From Glutamicibacter protophormiae (GTDB lineage Bacteria > Actinomycetota > Actinomycetes > Actinomycetales > Micrococcaceae), in NCBI RefSeq assembly GCF_014647495.1, contig NZ_BMPH01000007.1, positions 1 through 64,000 of the forward strand: 64,000 nucleotides of DNA. The letters run 5' to 3'. The position numbers were made by a program, and so were the translations under genes. The notes under the pieces are model-generated. The model did not search any database, was not told the DNA's origin, and saw only the letters and a program-made list of their open reading frames with translations. This document shows positions 25,234 to 34,419 of the stretch, in pieces. The number at the start of each line of letters is the position of its first letter. Position 1 is the stretch's first letter.

Positions 25234-25983
25234 ATGGCCAATTCGCCCAGTGGGGATTCGATGCTGGACCGGCTGGTCCGCATCCTTGACGCGTTCGACC
25301 AGCACACGCCGTCGATGAGCGTGCTGGCGCTGGCCCGGCGCGCGCAGATTCCCACCGCGACCATGTACCGGCTGCTCGACGAGATGGTGTCCCACGGCCT
25401 GCTCTCCCGCGGCAAGGACGGCCAGGTGACCCTGGGCCTGCGCCTGTGGGAACTGGCGAACCGCAGCGCCGCGACCCAGGACCTGCGCACGGCGGCCCTG
25501 CCATTCATGGAGGACATCAACCAGCTGCTGGGGCAGAACACCCAGCTGTCAATGCTGCACGAGGACGAGGTGCTGATCATCGAGCGGCTCTCCCGCCCGG
25601 GATCGGTGGTCAACCAGGCCAGCGTGGCCGGGCGCATGCCCGTGCACCGCACCTCCATGGGCATGGCGCTGCTGGCCTTCTCCCGGCCGGAGGCCATCCA
25701 CGGGTTCCTTGAACGCCACCGCGAGCTGATGCTGGCCACCCACCCGAACTTCCGCGCCGAAATGGCGGAGATCCGGCGCAACGGCTTCGCCTCCATGGAC
25801 GGCTACATCGACGAGGAGACCACCGGCGTGGCCGCGCCGATCCTGGACCTGCAGGGCTACGCGCTGGCGGTGCTGTCCGTGGTGGTGCCGCGCGGTTCCG
25901 CGACGCTGCCCGCCGCCGCGCTGGCGTTGCGCACCGCGGCCCGCGGCATCTCCCGCGCGCTGGGCTACGCGGCGGAGAGCTAG
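25234..25983 (+). CDS. IclR-family transcriptional regulator
   Basis: 249 residues. N-terminal winged helix with VLALARRAQIPTATMYRLLDEM (residues about 28-50), then the IclR ligand domain with GRMPVHRTSMGMALLAF. It stands alone on the plus strand between pcaK and a convergent aspartate-dehydrogenase-like gene, overlapping the latter's 3' end by four bases (shared CTAG). Position suggests control of pobA, pcaHGBDC or the aspartate-dehydrogenase-like gene; no operator could be tied to it. Confidence 0.85.
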   Translation: MANSPSGDSMLDRLVRILDAFDQHTPSMSVLALARRAQIPTATMYRLLDEMVSHGLLSRGKDGQVTLGLRLWELANRSAATQDLRTAALPFMEDINQLLGQNTQLSMLHEDEVLIIERLSRPGSVVNQASVAGRMPVHRTSMGMALLAFSRPEAIHGFLERHRELMLATHPNFRAEMAEIRRNGFASMDGYIDEETTGVAAPILDLQGYALAVLSVVVPRGSATLPAAALALRTAARGISRALGYAAES

Positions 25984-26783
25984 ATCAGCCCGCCGCGCGC
26001 TCCGAGCGCGGCTTCCAGCGAGCGCAGCACCGCCCAGGGCACCACGCCGCTGGTGCGGGGATTGCGTGCCGAGGGGTGGTTCTTGATGGAAAAGCAGCAG
26101 TCGCCGCTGGCGCCGCGGGCTTCGATCGTATGCTCGGTCAGCTCGGCCAGGGGGTCGGCCAGCAGGCGCACGGAAACCACGTCCCAGTTCCCGACCGCCA
26201 GCGCCACCGCCGCCGCGACATTCAGTGATTTGGGGAACTGCTGCGCCGCCTGCCGGGCCGGCCCGGCAAAGACCTCGACGGGCGCGGCGGCGGATTCCAG
26301 CCCTGCGCGCCGGGCTTGGCTCATCCACGGCTGGACCAGCGTTGAGGGGAGTTTGCGGGTGGTGATGCGGATCTCGGAGAACGTGCCCATGCGGGCGCCG
26401 GAGGCCAGCAGGTCCAGGCCTCCCACCGCGCCCGAGCTGAAGAACAGCCGGCCCGGGCCGGCGTGGGCCAGGCGTTCGGCGAGGTCCCGGTCCGCCAGCG
26501 CGCCCAGGGAGATCAGCAGCAAGTCGACCCCGGCGTCGAGGATTTTCACCGCGTGCTCGCGCACTGCCTGCTGCCCGGCGCATTCGACGATCAGGTCGCA
26601 GCGCTCCAGCTCGTCATCCAGCGAGAACTGCGCATAGGGCAGGTCCTGCCTGCGGCGCAGGATGATGCCTTCCAGCACGCCCCCTGCCACGCGGCCGGCC
26701 GCGAGCTCGGCGGCCACCAGGGAGCCGATGGCCCCATGCCCCAGGACTCCAATACGCTGTGCGGTGCCCGGTGCCATGACCAT
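25980..26783 (-). CDS. Aspartate dehydrogenase-like oxidoreductase
   Basis: 267 residues from ATG 26783. The Rossmann motif GVLGHGAIG is at the N-terminus, followed by an ECAGQQAVREHA segment. Near the C-terminus the DUF108 region contains IKNHPSARNPRTS, where His and Asn are expected to be catalytic. The family oxidises L-aspartate to iminoaspartate or oxaloacetate with NAD(P). TTG at 26810 and ATG at 26777 are alternative starts. The reason for its place in an aromatic-degradation region is unclear; related enzymes may act on other amino acids. Confidence 0.75.
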   Translation of the reverse strand: MVMAPGTAQRIGVLGHGAIGSLVAAELAAGRVAGGVLEGIILRRRQDLPYAQFSLDDELERCDLIVECAGQQAVREHAVKILDAGVDLLLISLGALADRDLAERLAHAGPGRLFFSSGAVGGLDLLASGARMGTFSEIRITTRKLPSTLVQPWMSQARRAGLESAAAPVEVFAGPARQAAQQFPKSLNVAAAVALAVGNWDVVSVRLLADPLAELTEHTIEARGASGDCCFSIKNHPSARNPRTSGVVPWAVLRSLEAALGARGGLI

Positions 26784-26883
26784 CCATTCAGTAGAGCGGC
26801 AAGTTTCCAATCCGCCAGGCAGGTGGCGGGTTACCGCCAGCTTAGGCCAGCGTGGAGGTTATGCCTAAGCCGGCCGGATCCTG

Positions 26884-29181
26884 TCACCTTCGATCCTCCG
26901 GCGGATCGCCCGGGGTGCCCTCGTCCGGCTCATCGGCCGCCTCGTTGTCCACCACCGGGATCGTGCCGGTGGGAGGCGGCGGCGGGGTGAGCACCGAGGC
27001 GTAGTCCTTTTCGCTGGAGTACTGCAGGAATCCCAGGTGCGACTCGAAGCGGTCCAGCACGTCGTTGATGATCTGCTGGCGACTCAGCCCCATCAGGTCG
27101 TACCCCTCGGAGCCGGTGTGCGTGAAGACTTCCAGCCGGTAGTACACGTCGATCTGGCGCGACATGGCGCGGCCGCCGAAGGCCGGCACCGGCGCCTGCA
27201 CCGCGGCGGTGCGGTACTGGAAGCTGCGGTGGCCCTCGATGTTGACCTGCAGCGTGTACTCGGTGATCCCGCTGTCCGCGCCGGCCAGCGAGGACAGCTG
27301 CGCGTCGTAGCCCAGCTGCGTGAATTCCGCGGCCACGTCCTTCAGCGCGGGATGCAGGGTCTCGCGCACATACTGGCCGACCGCGCGGTCCGAAGGGTAG
27401 GCGCGCAGTCCGGCCAGCCGTTGGCGCCAGGTCTTCTCCGGGGCGGTGCCGCCGTCCGCCGCGGTCGAGCGACGGCGCAGCACCTGGCCTTCGCGTTCCG
27501 CGCGTTCCATGCGCAGCACCTTGAAGAAGGAGGCCATCACCAGGTAGGCGATAATGGTCACCGGCAGCGCGAAGATCAGGGTCGCGTATTCCATGGTGGT
27601 CACCCCGCCGGCGATCAGCATGGCGATGGTGAGCAGCGCGGTGACCAGCGCCCAGAAGATGCGCATCCACTTGGCGCCGTCCTGGCTCGGGTCCTTGATG
27701 GTGGAGGAGAAGTTCGACATCACCATGGCCCCGGAGTTGGCGCTGGTCAGGTAGAACAGCAGGCCCGACAGCGTGGCCAGGCCGATCAGGAAGGGCGCTC
27801 CGGGGAATTTCGAGAGCAGCTCGTACCAGCCCTGCTCCGGGTTCGCCATGGCCAGTTCGGCGAACCCGCGGTTCCCGTTAAACACCTCCCAGAGCGCCGA
27901 GTTGCCGAAGGTGCAGACGATGAAGAAGTCGCACAGCACCGGCGCGGTGATCGCGGCGATCACGAATTCGCGCAGCGTGCGGCCCCGGGAAATCCGGGCC
28001 AGGAACAATCCGACGAACGGGCCCCAGGCCAGCCAGAAGGCCCAGAAGAACAGCGTCCAGCTGCCCATCCATTCGGCTCCCCCATCCTGGTAGGCGAAGG
28101 TCTGCAGCGTGCGTTCGGGCAGGGTGACGATGAACCGGCCGATGTTCTCCACGAAGGAGTTGAGCAGGAAGGAGGTATGGCCGGTGATAAGGATGTAGAG
28201 CACCATGGCACCGGCCGCCCACATGTTCAGCTCGGAGATCAGCCTGATGCCCTTGTCCATGCCCGAGGTGCACGCCACGATGGTCATCAGCACCGCCACC
28301 AGCACCAGCGCGATCTGCAGCGCCAGCCCTTCGGGCAGCCCGAAGATCATCGAGAAGCCCACGTTCAGCAGCACCACGCCGATGCCCATCGACGTTGCCA
28401 CGCCGAAGACGGTTCCCACCAGCGCGAAGATGTCGATGACGTCTCCGGCCGCGCCGCGCACGCGCTTGCCCAGCAGCGGGTAGAGCACCGCGCGGATCGA
28501 CAGCGGCATGCCCCAGCGGTAGGCGAAGTAGCCCATGGCCATGCCCAGCAGCGAATACATGGACCAGCCGGCGATGCCGTAGTGGAACATCGTCCACACC
28601 ACCGCGTCCTGCGCTGCCGCCGCCGACTCGGGGTCAGCCGCCGGCGGGGCGAGGTACTGGGTGATCGGTCCGGTGACCGAGTAAAAGAGCATGTCGATGC
28701 CCACGCCCGCCGCGAAGAGCATCGCCACCCAGGTCACCAGCTTGTACTGGGGCCGCGAATGATCCGGCCCCAGGCGCACGCTGCCCTCCTTGGAGAAGGC
28801 GACCCACAGCACGAAGGCCACCACCAGGGTGACGGTGATGACGTAGAACCAGCCCAGGTTCTCCGCGATCCAGGACACCATGCTGTGCATCGTGGAGGCC
28901 GCGTGCCCCGGGGCGAACATGGCCCACAGGGAGAAGGCGACGATGACCGCAGCGGCGATGGCGAAGACCCGCCAGTTGACCTTCGGCCCGGGATCCTCGC
29001 CCAGGTCCTTCGGACCCCGGCTGATCTCCGCACTGGAAATCGGGGCCTTGAGCTCGTCGAGGCCCGCTTCCCGGGGCTTCCTGCTCACCCCGAACAATTC
29101 CCTCTCGATGACGACGTTGTCCTCCCCGCCCTTCGCGAACGGCTGCCTTCCCGGATCAGACATTTTTTCTGGATCAGACAT
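26884..29181 (-). CDS. BCCT-family transporter, choline/betaine type
   Basis: 765 residues. A hydrophilic N-terminus of about 70 residues precedes about 12 membrane segments (to about residue 560). The BCCT core is clear, with FHYGIAGWSMYSLLGMAMGY, the FWAFWLAWGPFVGLFLARISRGR stretch and LTSANSGAMVM. A cytoplasmic C-terminal domain of about 200 residues follows (YVRETLHPALKDVAAEFTQLG), as in BetT-type choline transporters, where it senses osmolarity. GAGGAG lies just before ATG 29181. The first 12 residues are an imperfect repeat (MSDPEK then MSDPGR), giving two tandem starts. Substrate is inferred. Confidence 0.85.
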   Translation of the reverse strand: MSDPEKMSDPGRQPFAKGGEDNVVIERELFGVSRKPREAGLDELKAPISSAEISRGPKDLGEDPGPKVNWRVFAIAAAVIVAFSLWAMFAPGHAASTMHSMVSWIAENLGWFYVITVTLVVAFVLWVAFSKEGSVRLGPDHSRPQYKLVTWVAMLFAAGVGIDMLFYSVTGPITQYLAPPAADPESAAAAQDAVVWTMFHYGIAGWSMYSLLGMAMGYFAYRWGMPLSIRAVLYPLLGKRVRGAAGDVIDIFALVGTVFGVATSMGIGVVLLNVGFSMIFGLPEGLALQIALVLVAVLMTIVACTSGMDKGIRLISELNMWAAGAMVLYILITGHTSFLLNSFVENIGRFIVTLPERTLQTFAYQDGGAEWMGSWTLFFWAFWLAWGPFVGLFLARISRGRTLREFVIAAITAPVLCDFFIVCTFGNSALWEVFNGNRGFAELAMANPEQGWYELLSKFPGAPFLIGLATLSGLLFYLTSANSGAMVMSNFSSTIKDPSQDGAKWMRIFWALVTALLTIAMLIAGGVTTMEYATLIFALPVTIIAYLVMASFFKVLRMERAEREGQVLRRRSTAADGGTAPEKTWRQRLAGLRAYPSDRAVGQYVRETLHPALKDVAAEFTQLGYDAQLSSLAGADSGITEYTLQVNIEGHRSFQYRTAAVQAPVPAFGGRAMSRQIDVYYRLEVFTHTGSEGYDLMGLSRQQIINDVLDRFESHLGFLQYSSEKDYASVLTPPPPPTGTIPVVDNEAADEPDEGTPGDPPEDRR

Positions 29182-29452
29182 TGGTGCTCCTCAGAATCAT
29201 CAGCGAAGCGGTGCGGTAGGCCCGGCATCCTGTAGCGAAAGTACCACCGCGGCTACCGGGTCCACCACGGCGCCTTGCAGATTGCCAGCCGCGCGGAAAC
29301 CCCATTTTTCTCATTCATTGGGAAGGGAGGGGAAGTGTGAGGCACGGCACCGTCATGCTGTAGAAGATTCATCGTCGACGTCCATGTTGACGACGCGGCC
29401 GCGCAGGCCGGTCATCTCCCACAACACATGGCAGTACACACAAAGGAACCCC

Positions 29453-30649
29453 ATGGCGCAGGCAGCCCGTATCCTGAAAACCAAGGTCGGCATCATCGGC
29501 GGCGGCCCCGCCGGCTTGATGCTCTCCCACCTGCTCTCCAAGTCCGGCATCGAGAACATCGTTATCGAGATGCGCGACCACGAAACCATCAGCAACACCC
29601 ACCGCGCAGGCATCCTGGAGGCCCAGGCGGTCTCCATGCTCACCGATTCCGGCGTCGAGGGCCGCGTGCTGACCCACGGCGACGAGCACGCCGGCATCGA
29701 CCTGCGCTTCAACGGCGAATCCCACCCGCTGGACTTCCGCGAGCTGGTGGACGCCACCGTCACCCTGTACGCCCAGAACGAGGTGTTCGTGGACCTGGCC
29801 GCGGCCCGTGCACGCGACAACGGCGACGTGCGCTTCAACTGCGAGGTCACCGAGATCCTGGACGTGGAAACCAGCACCCCGAAGTTCCGCTTCACCGACG
29901 CCGAGGGCACGCTGTTCGAGGTGCACGCGGACGTGATCGTCGGCGCCGACGGCTCGCGCTCCTTCGCCCGCCGCCAGATGCCTGATTCCGTGAAGCAGGA
30001 TTTCAAGGTCACCTACCCCTTCGCCTGGTTCGGGATCCTCACCGAAGCCCCGAAGTCCTCCCCGGAGCTGATCTACGCGAACTCCCCGCACGGCTTCGCG
30101 CTGATCTCGCAGCGCAGCGAAACCGTGCAGCGCATGTACTTCCAGTGCGACCCGAACGAGAACGTGGACGACTGGAGCGAGGACCGCATCTGGAGCGAGC
30201 TGAACCAGCGCGTGGCCGGGCCGGACGGCTTCGAGCTGAAGACCGGGCCGATCTTCGACAAGACCGTGCTGGGCTTCCGCTCCTTCGTGCGCCAGCCGCT
30301 GTCGCACGGACGCATGTTCCTGATCGGCGACGCCGGCCATACCGTGCCGCCCACCGGGGCCAAGGGCCTGAACCTGGCCTTCGCCGATGTGAAGGTGCTT
30401 TTCGAAGCACTCGACTCGTTCTTCTCCACGGGCAGCGGCAAGCTGCTGGGAGGCTACTCCGACCTCGCCCTGAAGCGGGTCTGGAAGGCCCAGAACTTCT
30501 CCTACTGGATGACCTCCATGCTGCACACGCCGGTGGACGCCGATCCGTTCATGGCCCAGCGTGCCCTGGGAGAACTAGAGACCGTGACCTCCTCGCGGTA
30601 CGGGCAGCAGTACCTGGCCGAGTCCTACACCGGCTGGCCGCACTCCTAA
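29453..30649 (+). CDS. pobA: 4-hydroxybenzoate 3-monooxygenase
   Basis: FAD-dependent enzyme that hydroxylates 4-hydroxybenzoate to protocatechuate with NAD(P)H and oxygen. 398 residues, family length. The FAD motif GGGPAG is at residues 16-21, VGADGSRSFARR is the DG motif, and IGDAGHTVPPTGAKGLNLA is the GD motif. ATG 29453 follows AAAGGA; the longer frame from 28880 is a shadow of the transporter. It is 50 bases before pcaH, so the operon runs from 4-hydroxybenzoate down to 3-oxoadipate. Confidence 0.95.
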   Translation: MAQAARILKTKVGIIGGGPAGLMLSHLLSKSGIENIVIEMRDHETISNTHRAGILEAQAVSMLTDSGVEGRVLTHGDEHAGIDLRFNGESHPLDFRELVDATVTLYAQNEVFVDLAAARARDNGDVRFNCEVTEILDVETSTPKFRFTDAEGTLFEVHADVIVGADGSRSFARRQMPDSVKQDFKVTYPFAWFGILTEAPKSSPELIYANSPHGFALISQRSETVQRMYFQCDPNENVDDWSEDRIWSELNQRVAGPDGFELKTGPIFDKTVLGFRSFVRQPLSHGRMFLIGDAGHTVPPTGAKGLNLAFADVKVLFEALDSFFSTGSGKLLGGYSDLALKRVWKAQNFSYWMTSMLHTPVDADPFMAQRALGELETVTSSRYGQQYLAESYTGWPHS

Positions 30650-30699
30650 CTCCCGATTCCAGAACCACACCGCCCACCAAACCCGAAAGGAGCCCACCG

Positions 30700-31533
30700 A
30701 TGAGCACCCAGACCGCACCGGACGAGTCCTTCGAGAACGCCCATGTCCTGGATCCCGCCGCGTCCACCGCGTCGCAGGAGGACATCAGCACCGAAATCCG
30801 CGACATCCACGAGGCCTACCGCCAGCAGGTGCTGGCCGGGGCCAAGGAGGAAACCCAGCCGCGGGTCGACTTCGCGCCCTACCGTTCCTCGCTGCTGCGC
30901 CACCCGACCAAGAACCTGCACCACACCGACCCGGAAACCATCGAGTTGCACTCCCCGGCCTTCGGCCAGCGCGACGTGCACATCCTGGAATCGGACCTGA
31001 CCATCCAGCACAACGGCGAACCGATCGGCGAGCGCATCGTCGTGGCCGGCCGGGTGCTGGACGGCGACGGCCGCCCGGTGGCGGGCCAGCTGATCGAGGT
31101 CTGGCAGGCCAACGCCGCCGGCCGCTACGTGCACAAGCGCGACCAGCACCCGGCCCCGATCGACCCGAACTTCACCGGCGTGGGCCGCGCGATCACCGGA
31201 CCGAACGGCGAATACTCCTTCACCACCATCAAGCCGGCCCCGTACCCGTGGAAGAACCACCACAACGCCTGGCGCCCGGCGCACATCCACTTCTCGCTGT
31301 TCGGCACCGACTTCACCCAGCGCATGATCACCCAGATGTACTTCCCGGGCGATCCGCTGTTCGCCCTGGACCCGATCTACCAGGCGATCACCGACCAGAA
31401 GGCCCGAGACCGCCTGGTCGCGACCTACGACCACTCGATCACGAGCCACGAATGGGCCACCGGCTACAACTGGGACATCGTGCTCACCGGCAGCAACCGC
31501 ACCTGGATGGAAGACGAAGAGGGGGACCACTAA
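30700..31533 (+). CDS. pcaH: Protocatechuate 3,4-dioxygenase beta subunit
   Basis: Catalytic subunit of the Fe(III) intradiol dioxygenase that cleaves protocatechuate to 3-carboxy-cis,cis-muconate. 277 residues. The iron ligands by alignment from memory are Tyr143 (GRYVHKRD), Tyr182 (PYPWKN), His195 and His197 (WRPAHIHFS), with Arg192 nearby. The N-terminus of about 50 residues is longer than in proteobacterial enzymes. AAAGGAG precedes ATG 30700. The pcaG start follows the stop codon directly. Confidence 0.95.
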   Translation: MSTQTAPDESFENAHVLDPAASTASQEDISTEIRDIHEAYRQQVLAGAKEETQPRVDFAPYRSSLLRHPTKNLHHTDPETIELHSPAFGQRDVHILESDLTIQHNGEPIGERIVVAGRVLDGDGRPVAGQLIEVWQANAAGRYVHKRDQHPAPIDPNFTGVGRAITGPNGEYSFTTIKPAPYPWKNHHNAWRPAHIHFSLFGTDFTQRMITQMYFPGDPLFALDPIYQAITDQKARDRLVATYDHSITSHEWATGYNWDIVLTGSNRTWMEDEEGDH

Positions 31534-32112
31534 ATGGCACAGGCACCTGAACTGAAGCTCGTCCCGACCCCGGGACAGACCATCGGCCCGTTCTACGGCT
31601 ACGCGCTGCCCTTCGAGAAGGGCAACGAGCTGGTCAACCAGGCCCACCCGGCCGCGGTGCGCCTGCACGGCGTGGTCTACGACGGCAACGGCGAGGTCAT
31701 TCCGGACTCGATGCTGGAAATCTGGCAGGCTGACGAGCACGGCAATGTGGCCTCGGCCGACGGTTCGCTGGTCCGCGACGGCTACACCTTCACCGGCTTC
31801 GGCCGCGTGCCGGTGGACAACGTGGGCCACTACACCTTCACCACGGTGAATCCGGGCCCGACCGAGGAGGGCAAGGCCCCGTTCATCATGCTGACAGTCT
31901 TCGCCCGCGGCCTGCTCAACCGCCTGTTCACCCGCATCTACCTGCCGGAGGACACCGAGGCCCTGGCCAATGACCCGCTGCTGGCCTCGCTGCCCGAGGA
32001 CCGCCGCAAGACGCTGATCGCCGCCCGCGAGGAGGACGGCTCGCTGCGTTTCGACATCCGCCTGCAGGGCGAGGACGAGACCGTGTTCCTGTCTTACCCG
32101 CGCGAAAGCTGA
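31534..32112 (+). CDS. pcaG: Protocatechuate 3,4-dioxygenase alpha subunit
   Basis: 192-residue non-catalytic partner of PcaH. It has the same fold (TPGQTIGPFYGYALPF, EIWQADEHG, FTGFGRVPVD) and forms part of the substrate pocket, but lacks the full set of iron ligands. Its ATG abuts the pcaH stop codon with no gap, so the two subunits are probably made in equal amounts by coupled translation. Confidence 0.93.
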   Translation: MAQAPELKLVPTPGQTIGPFYGYALPFEKGNELVNQAHPAAVRLHGVVYDGNGEVIPDSMLEIWQADEHGNVASADGSLVRDGYTFTGFGRVPVDNVGHYTFTTVNPGPTEEGKAPFIMLTVFARGLLNRLFTRIYLPEDTEALANDPLLASLPEDRRKTLIAAREEDGSLRFDIRLQGEDETVFLSYPRES

Positions 32113-32130
32113 ATACAAGAAGGCCATGTG

Positions 32131-32188
32131 CCCCGCTAGGGTGGAAGCTGCAGGTGCCCGCGCACCGCGGCCTTCCACCCCGGCGGGG
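32131..32188 (+). promoter_or_regulatory. Long stem-loop between pcaG and pcaB
   Basis: Seventeen-base arms (32131-32147 and 32172-32188) pair almost fully: CCCCGC-TA-GGGTGGAAG against CTTCCACCC-CG-GCGGGG. A smaller GGTGC-CCGC-GCACC hairpin nests in the loop. No T-tract follows, so a complete stop is unlikely. It could be an mRNA processing or partial termination element that lowers pcaB and downstream expression relative to pcaHG. Confidence 0.6.
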
Positions 32189-32221
32189 TATTGGACGTAC
32201 TGCCACAAGTGAGGTTTTGCC

Positions 32222-33625
32222 ATGATGAATGCCGACTACGGGGTGCTGAACCCGGTGTGGGCCGGCGGGGCCGGCGCCCGGCTGGCCGATGACGCGGCCT
32301 TCGTGCAGGCGATGCTGGATGTCGAGGCCGCCTGGGTGCGCGTGCAGGCGGCCGCCGGGTTGTGCACCGCCGCGCAGTCTGCCGCCGTGGAGGCGGTAGC
32401 CGACGTTGGGCGCTACGACCTGGCCGAGCTGGCCGCTCTGACCCCCGACGGGGCCAACGCGCTGATCCCGCTGCGGGGCATGATGCGCACCCGGCTGGTC
32501 GACGACGGCGCTCCGGCCGGTTCAGGCACTGCGCTGCACCGCGGCGCCACCAGCCAGGACATCATCGACACCGCGCTGATGCTGCTGCTGTCCCGCGGCA
32601 TCCGCGAGCTGCTCCCCCGGCTGCGCTCGGCGGCCTCCGGGCTGGCGGCGCTGGCCGAAGAATACGACGACACCCCGTGCATCGCCCGGTCACTGACCCA
32701 GCATGCGCTGCCCACCACCTTCGGCTGGAAGGCCGCCTCCTGGCTGTCGGCGGTGCTCGCCGCCGGACGCCAGCTGGAATCGGTTGCCGCCGGACTGCCG
32801 CTGCAGTGGGGCGGCGCGGTGGGCACCCTCGCCTCGCTGGACCAGTTCCTCTCGACCTCGGACAGCGCCGCGGACAGCGCGCAGCTGGCCGCGCAACTGG
32901 CCAATCAGCTGCAGCTGACCGACCCGCAGATCCCCTGGCACACCAACCGCGTGCCGCTGCTGCAGGCAGGCTCCGCCTTGGGCGCGGTGATCGCCGCGCT
33001 GGGAACCTTCGGCACCGACGTGCTCACCGCCTCCCGCCCGGAAATCGGCGAGCTGGCCGAACCGCGAGAGGCAGGCAAGGGCGGCTCCTCGGCCATGCCG
33101 CAGAAGCAGAACCCCGTGCATTCGCTGCTGCTGCGCACCGCCGCGCTGGGCGCCCCGGGCCTGGTCTCCACGCTTTACACCGCCGCCGGCACCGCGGCGG
33201 ACGAGCGCCCGGACGGCGGCTGGCATGCCGAATGGCCGGCGCTGCGCGAGCTGCTGCGCCTGGCCGTTGGCGCCGCCGAGCACGCGGATGTGCTGGCCAA
33301 TGGGCTGAGCGTGAACAAGCCGGCGCTGGCCCGCAATCTCGCCCTGGGCGGGGACGCGGTGCTCTCCGAGCGCATCGCTACCGTGCTGGCCCCGGTCATC
33401 GCCGGCGGCAAGCCCGCCATCCAGAAACTTGTGCTGCGTTCGCTCACCGAGCCGGTCGGGCTGCGCCAGCTGCTGCGCCTGGAGGTTTCCCACACGGACC
33501 TCTCCGACGCCCAGCTCGACGCGCTGCTGGATCCCGCCGGATACCTGGGCAGCGCCGCACGCTTCACCCATACCGTTCTTGCCGACTATGCCCTGTGGAA
33601 GGAATCATGGCTGTCCCACAACTAA
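32222..33625 (+). CDS. pcaB: 3-carboxy-cis,cis-muconate cycloisomerase
   Basis: Lyase-superfamily enzyme that converts 3-carboxymuconate to 4-carboxymuconolactone. 467 residues. The superfamily signature GSSAMPQKQNPV is intact, and LHRGATSQDIIDTALML marks the first conserved region. ATG at 32222 starts 33 bases after the stem-loop. It overlaps pcaD by 19 bases. Confidence 0.93.
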   Translation: MMNADYGVLNPVWAGGAGARLADDAAFVQAMLDVEAAWVRVQAAAGLCTAAQSAAVEAVADVGRYDLAELAALTPDGANALIPLRGMMRTRLVDDGAPAGSGTALHRGATSQDIIDTALMLLLSRGIRELLPRLRSAASGLAALAEEYDDTPCIARSLTQHALPTTFGWKAASWLSAVLAAGRQLESVAAGLPLQWGGAVGTLASLDQFLSTSDSAADSAQLAAQLANQLQLTDPQIPWHTNRVPLLQAGSALGAVIAALGTFGTDVLTASRPEIGELAEPREAGKGGSSAMPQKQNPVHSLLLRTAALGAPGLVSTLYTAAGTAADERPDGGWHAEWPALRELLRLAVGAAEHADVLANGLSVNKPALARNLALGGDAVLSERIATVLAPVIAGGKPAIQKLVLRSLTEPVGLRQLLRLEVSHTDLSDAQLDALLDPAGYLGSAARFTHTVLADYALWKESWLSHN

Positions 33626-34404
33626 CCCCCTCGCTGCTGAACCTCGATACCTCGCTGCCGACGCTGATCCTGGGACCCTCGCTGGGCACCTCCTCGCTGC
33701 ACCTGTGGGGACCGGCAGTGCCCTTCCTCAAGGACCACTTCCAGCTCATCGCCTGGGACCTGCCCGGCCACGGCGAAAGCAAGCCGTCCGCCGAACCGTT
33801 CACCATGGCCGAGCTGGCCCAGGGCGTCACGGACGCCATCGACGCGCTGCGCGGCGACGGGGTCATCGCCCAGGACGCGGCGCTGTACTACGCCGGAGTC
33901 TCGGTGGGCGGCGCCATCGCCCTGCAGCTGGCCAACGACCATGCAGGCGTCTTCAAGGCTCTGTCCGTGGTGTGCTCCGCGGCGAAGATCGGCACCCCGG
34001 AAGCCTGGACCGAACGCGCCGAACTGGTCGCCCAGGCCGGCACCCCGACCATGGTGGTCGGCTCCGCGCAGCGCTGGTTCGCCCCCGGCTTCATCGAAAA
34101 GGACGCTGTCACCTCCACCAACCTGCTGCACAACCTGCAGGATGCCGACCGCTTCTCCTACGCCCACGTCTGCGGCGCGCTGGCCGGGTTCGACCTGCGC
34201 GAGCAGCTGGCGGCCATGACCGATCCGATCCTGGGCCTGAACGGCGCCCACGACCAGGTCTGCCCGCCAAGCGACGCGCAGTTCATCGCCGAGCACGCCC
34301 CGAAGGGAGCCTTCGCCGTCATCGACACCGTGGCCCATCTGGCCCCGGCCGAGGACCCGGCCGCGACCGCACGAGAACTGATCAACTTCTTCACCGCCAA
34401 CTAG
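33607..34404 (+). CDS. pcaD: 3-oxoadipate enol-lactonase
   Basis: Alpha/beta hydrolase that opens the enol-lactone to 3-oxoadipate. 265 residues. The nucleophile is Ser99 in GVSVGG, with Asp216 (NGAHDQV) and His244 (VAHLAP). The oxyanion region is GPSLGTSS at 23-30. ATG 33607 lies inside the end of pcaB. It is a separate gene, not fused to pcaC as in the pcaL type common in actinobacteria. Confidence 0.9.
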   Translation: MAVPQLTPSLLNLDTSLPTLILGPSLGTSSLHLWGPAVPFLKDHFQLIAWDLPGHGESKPSAEPFTMAELAQGVTDAIDALRGDGVIAQDAALYYAGVSVGGAIALQLANDHAGVFKALSVVCSAAKIGTPEAWTERAELVAQAGTPTMVVGSAQRWFAPGFIEKDAVTSTNLLHNLQDADRFSYAHVCGALAGFDLREQLAAMTDPILGLNGAHDQVCPPSDAQFIAEHAPKGAFAVIDTVAHLAPAEDPAATARELINFFTAN

Positions 34405-34419
34405 CAAAGGCCTAGCTAC

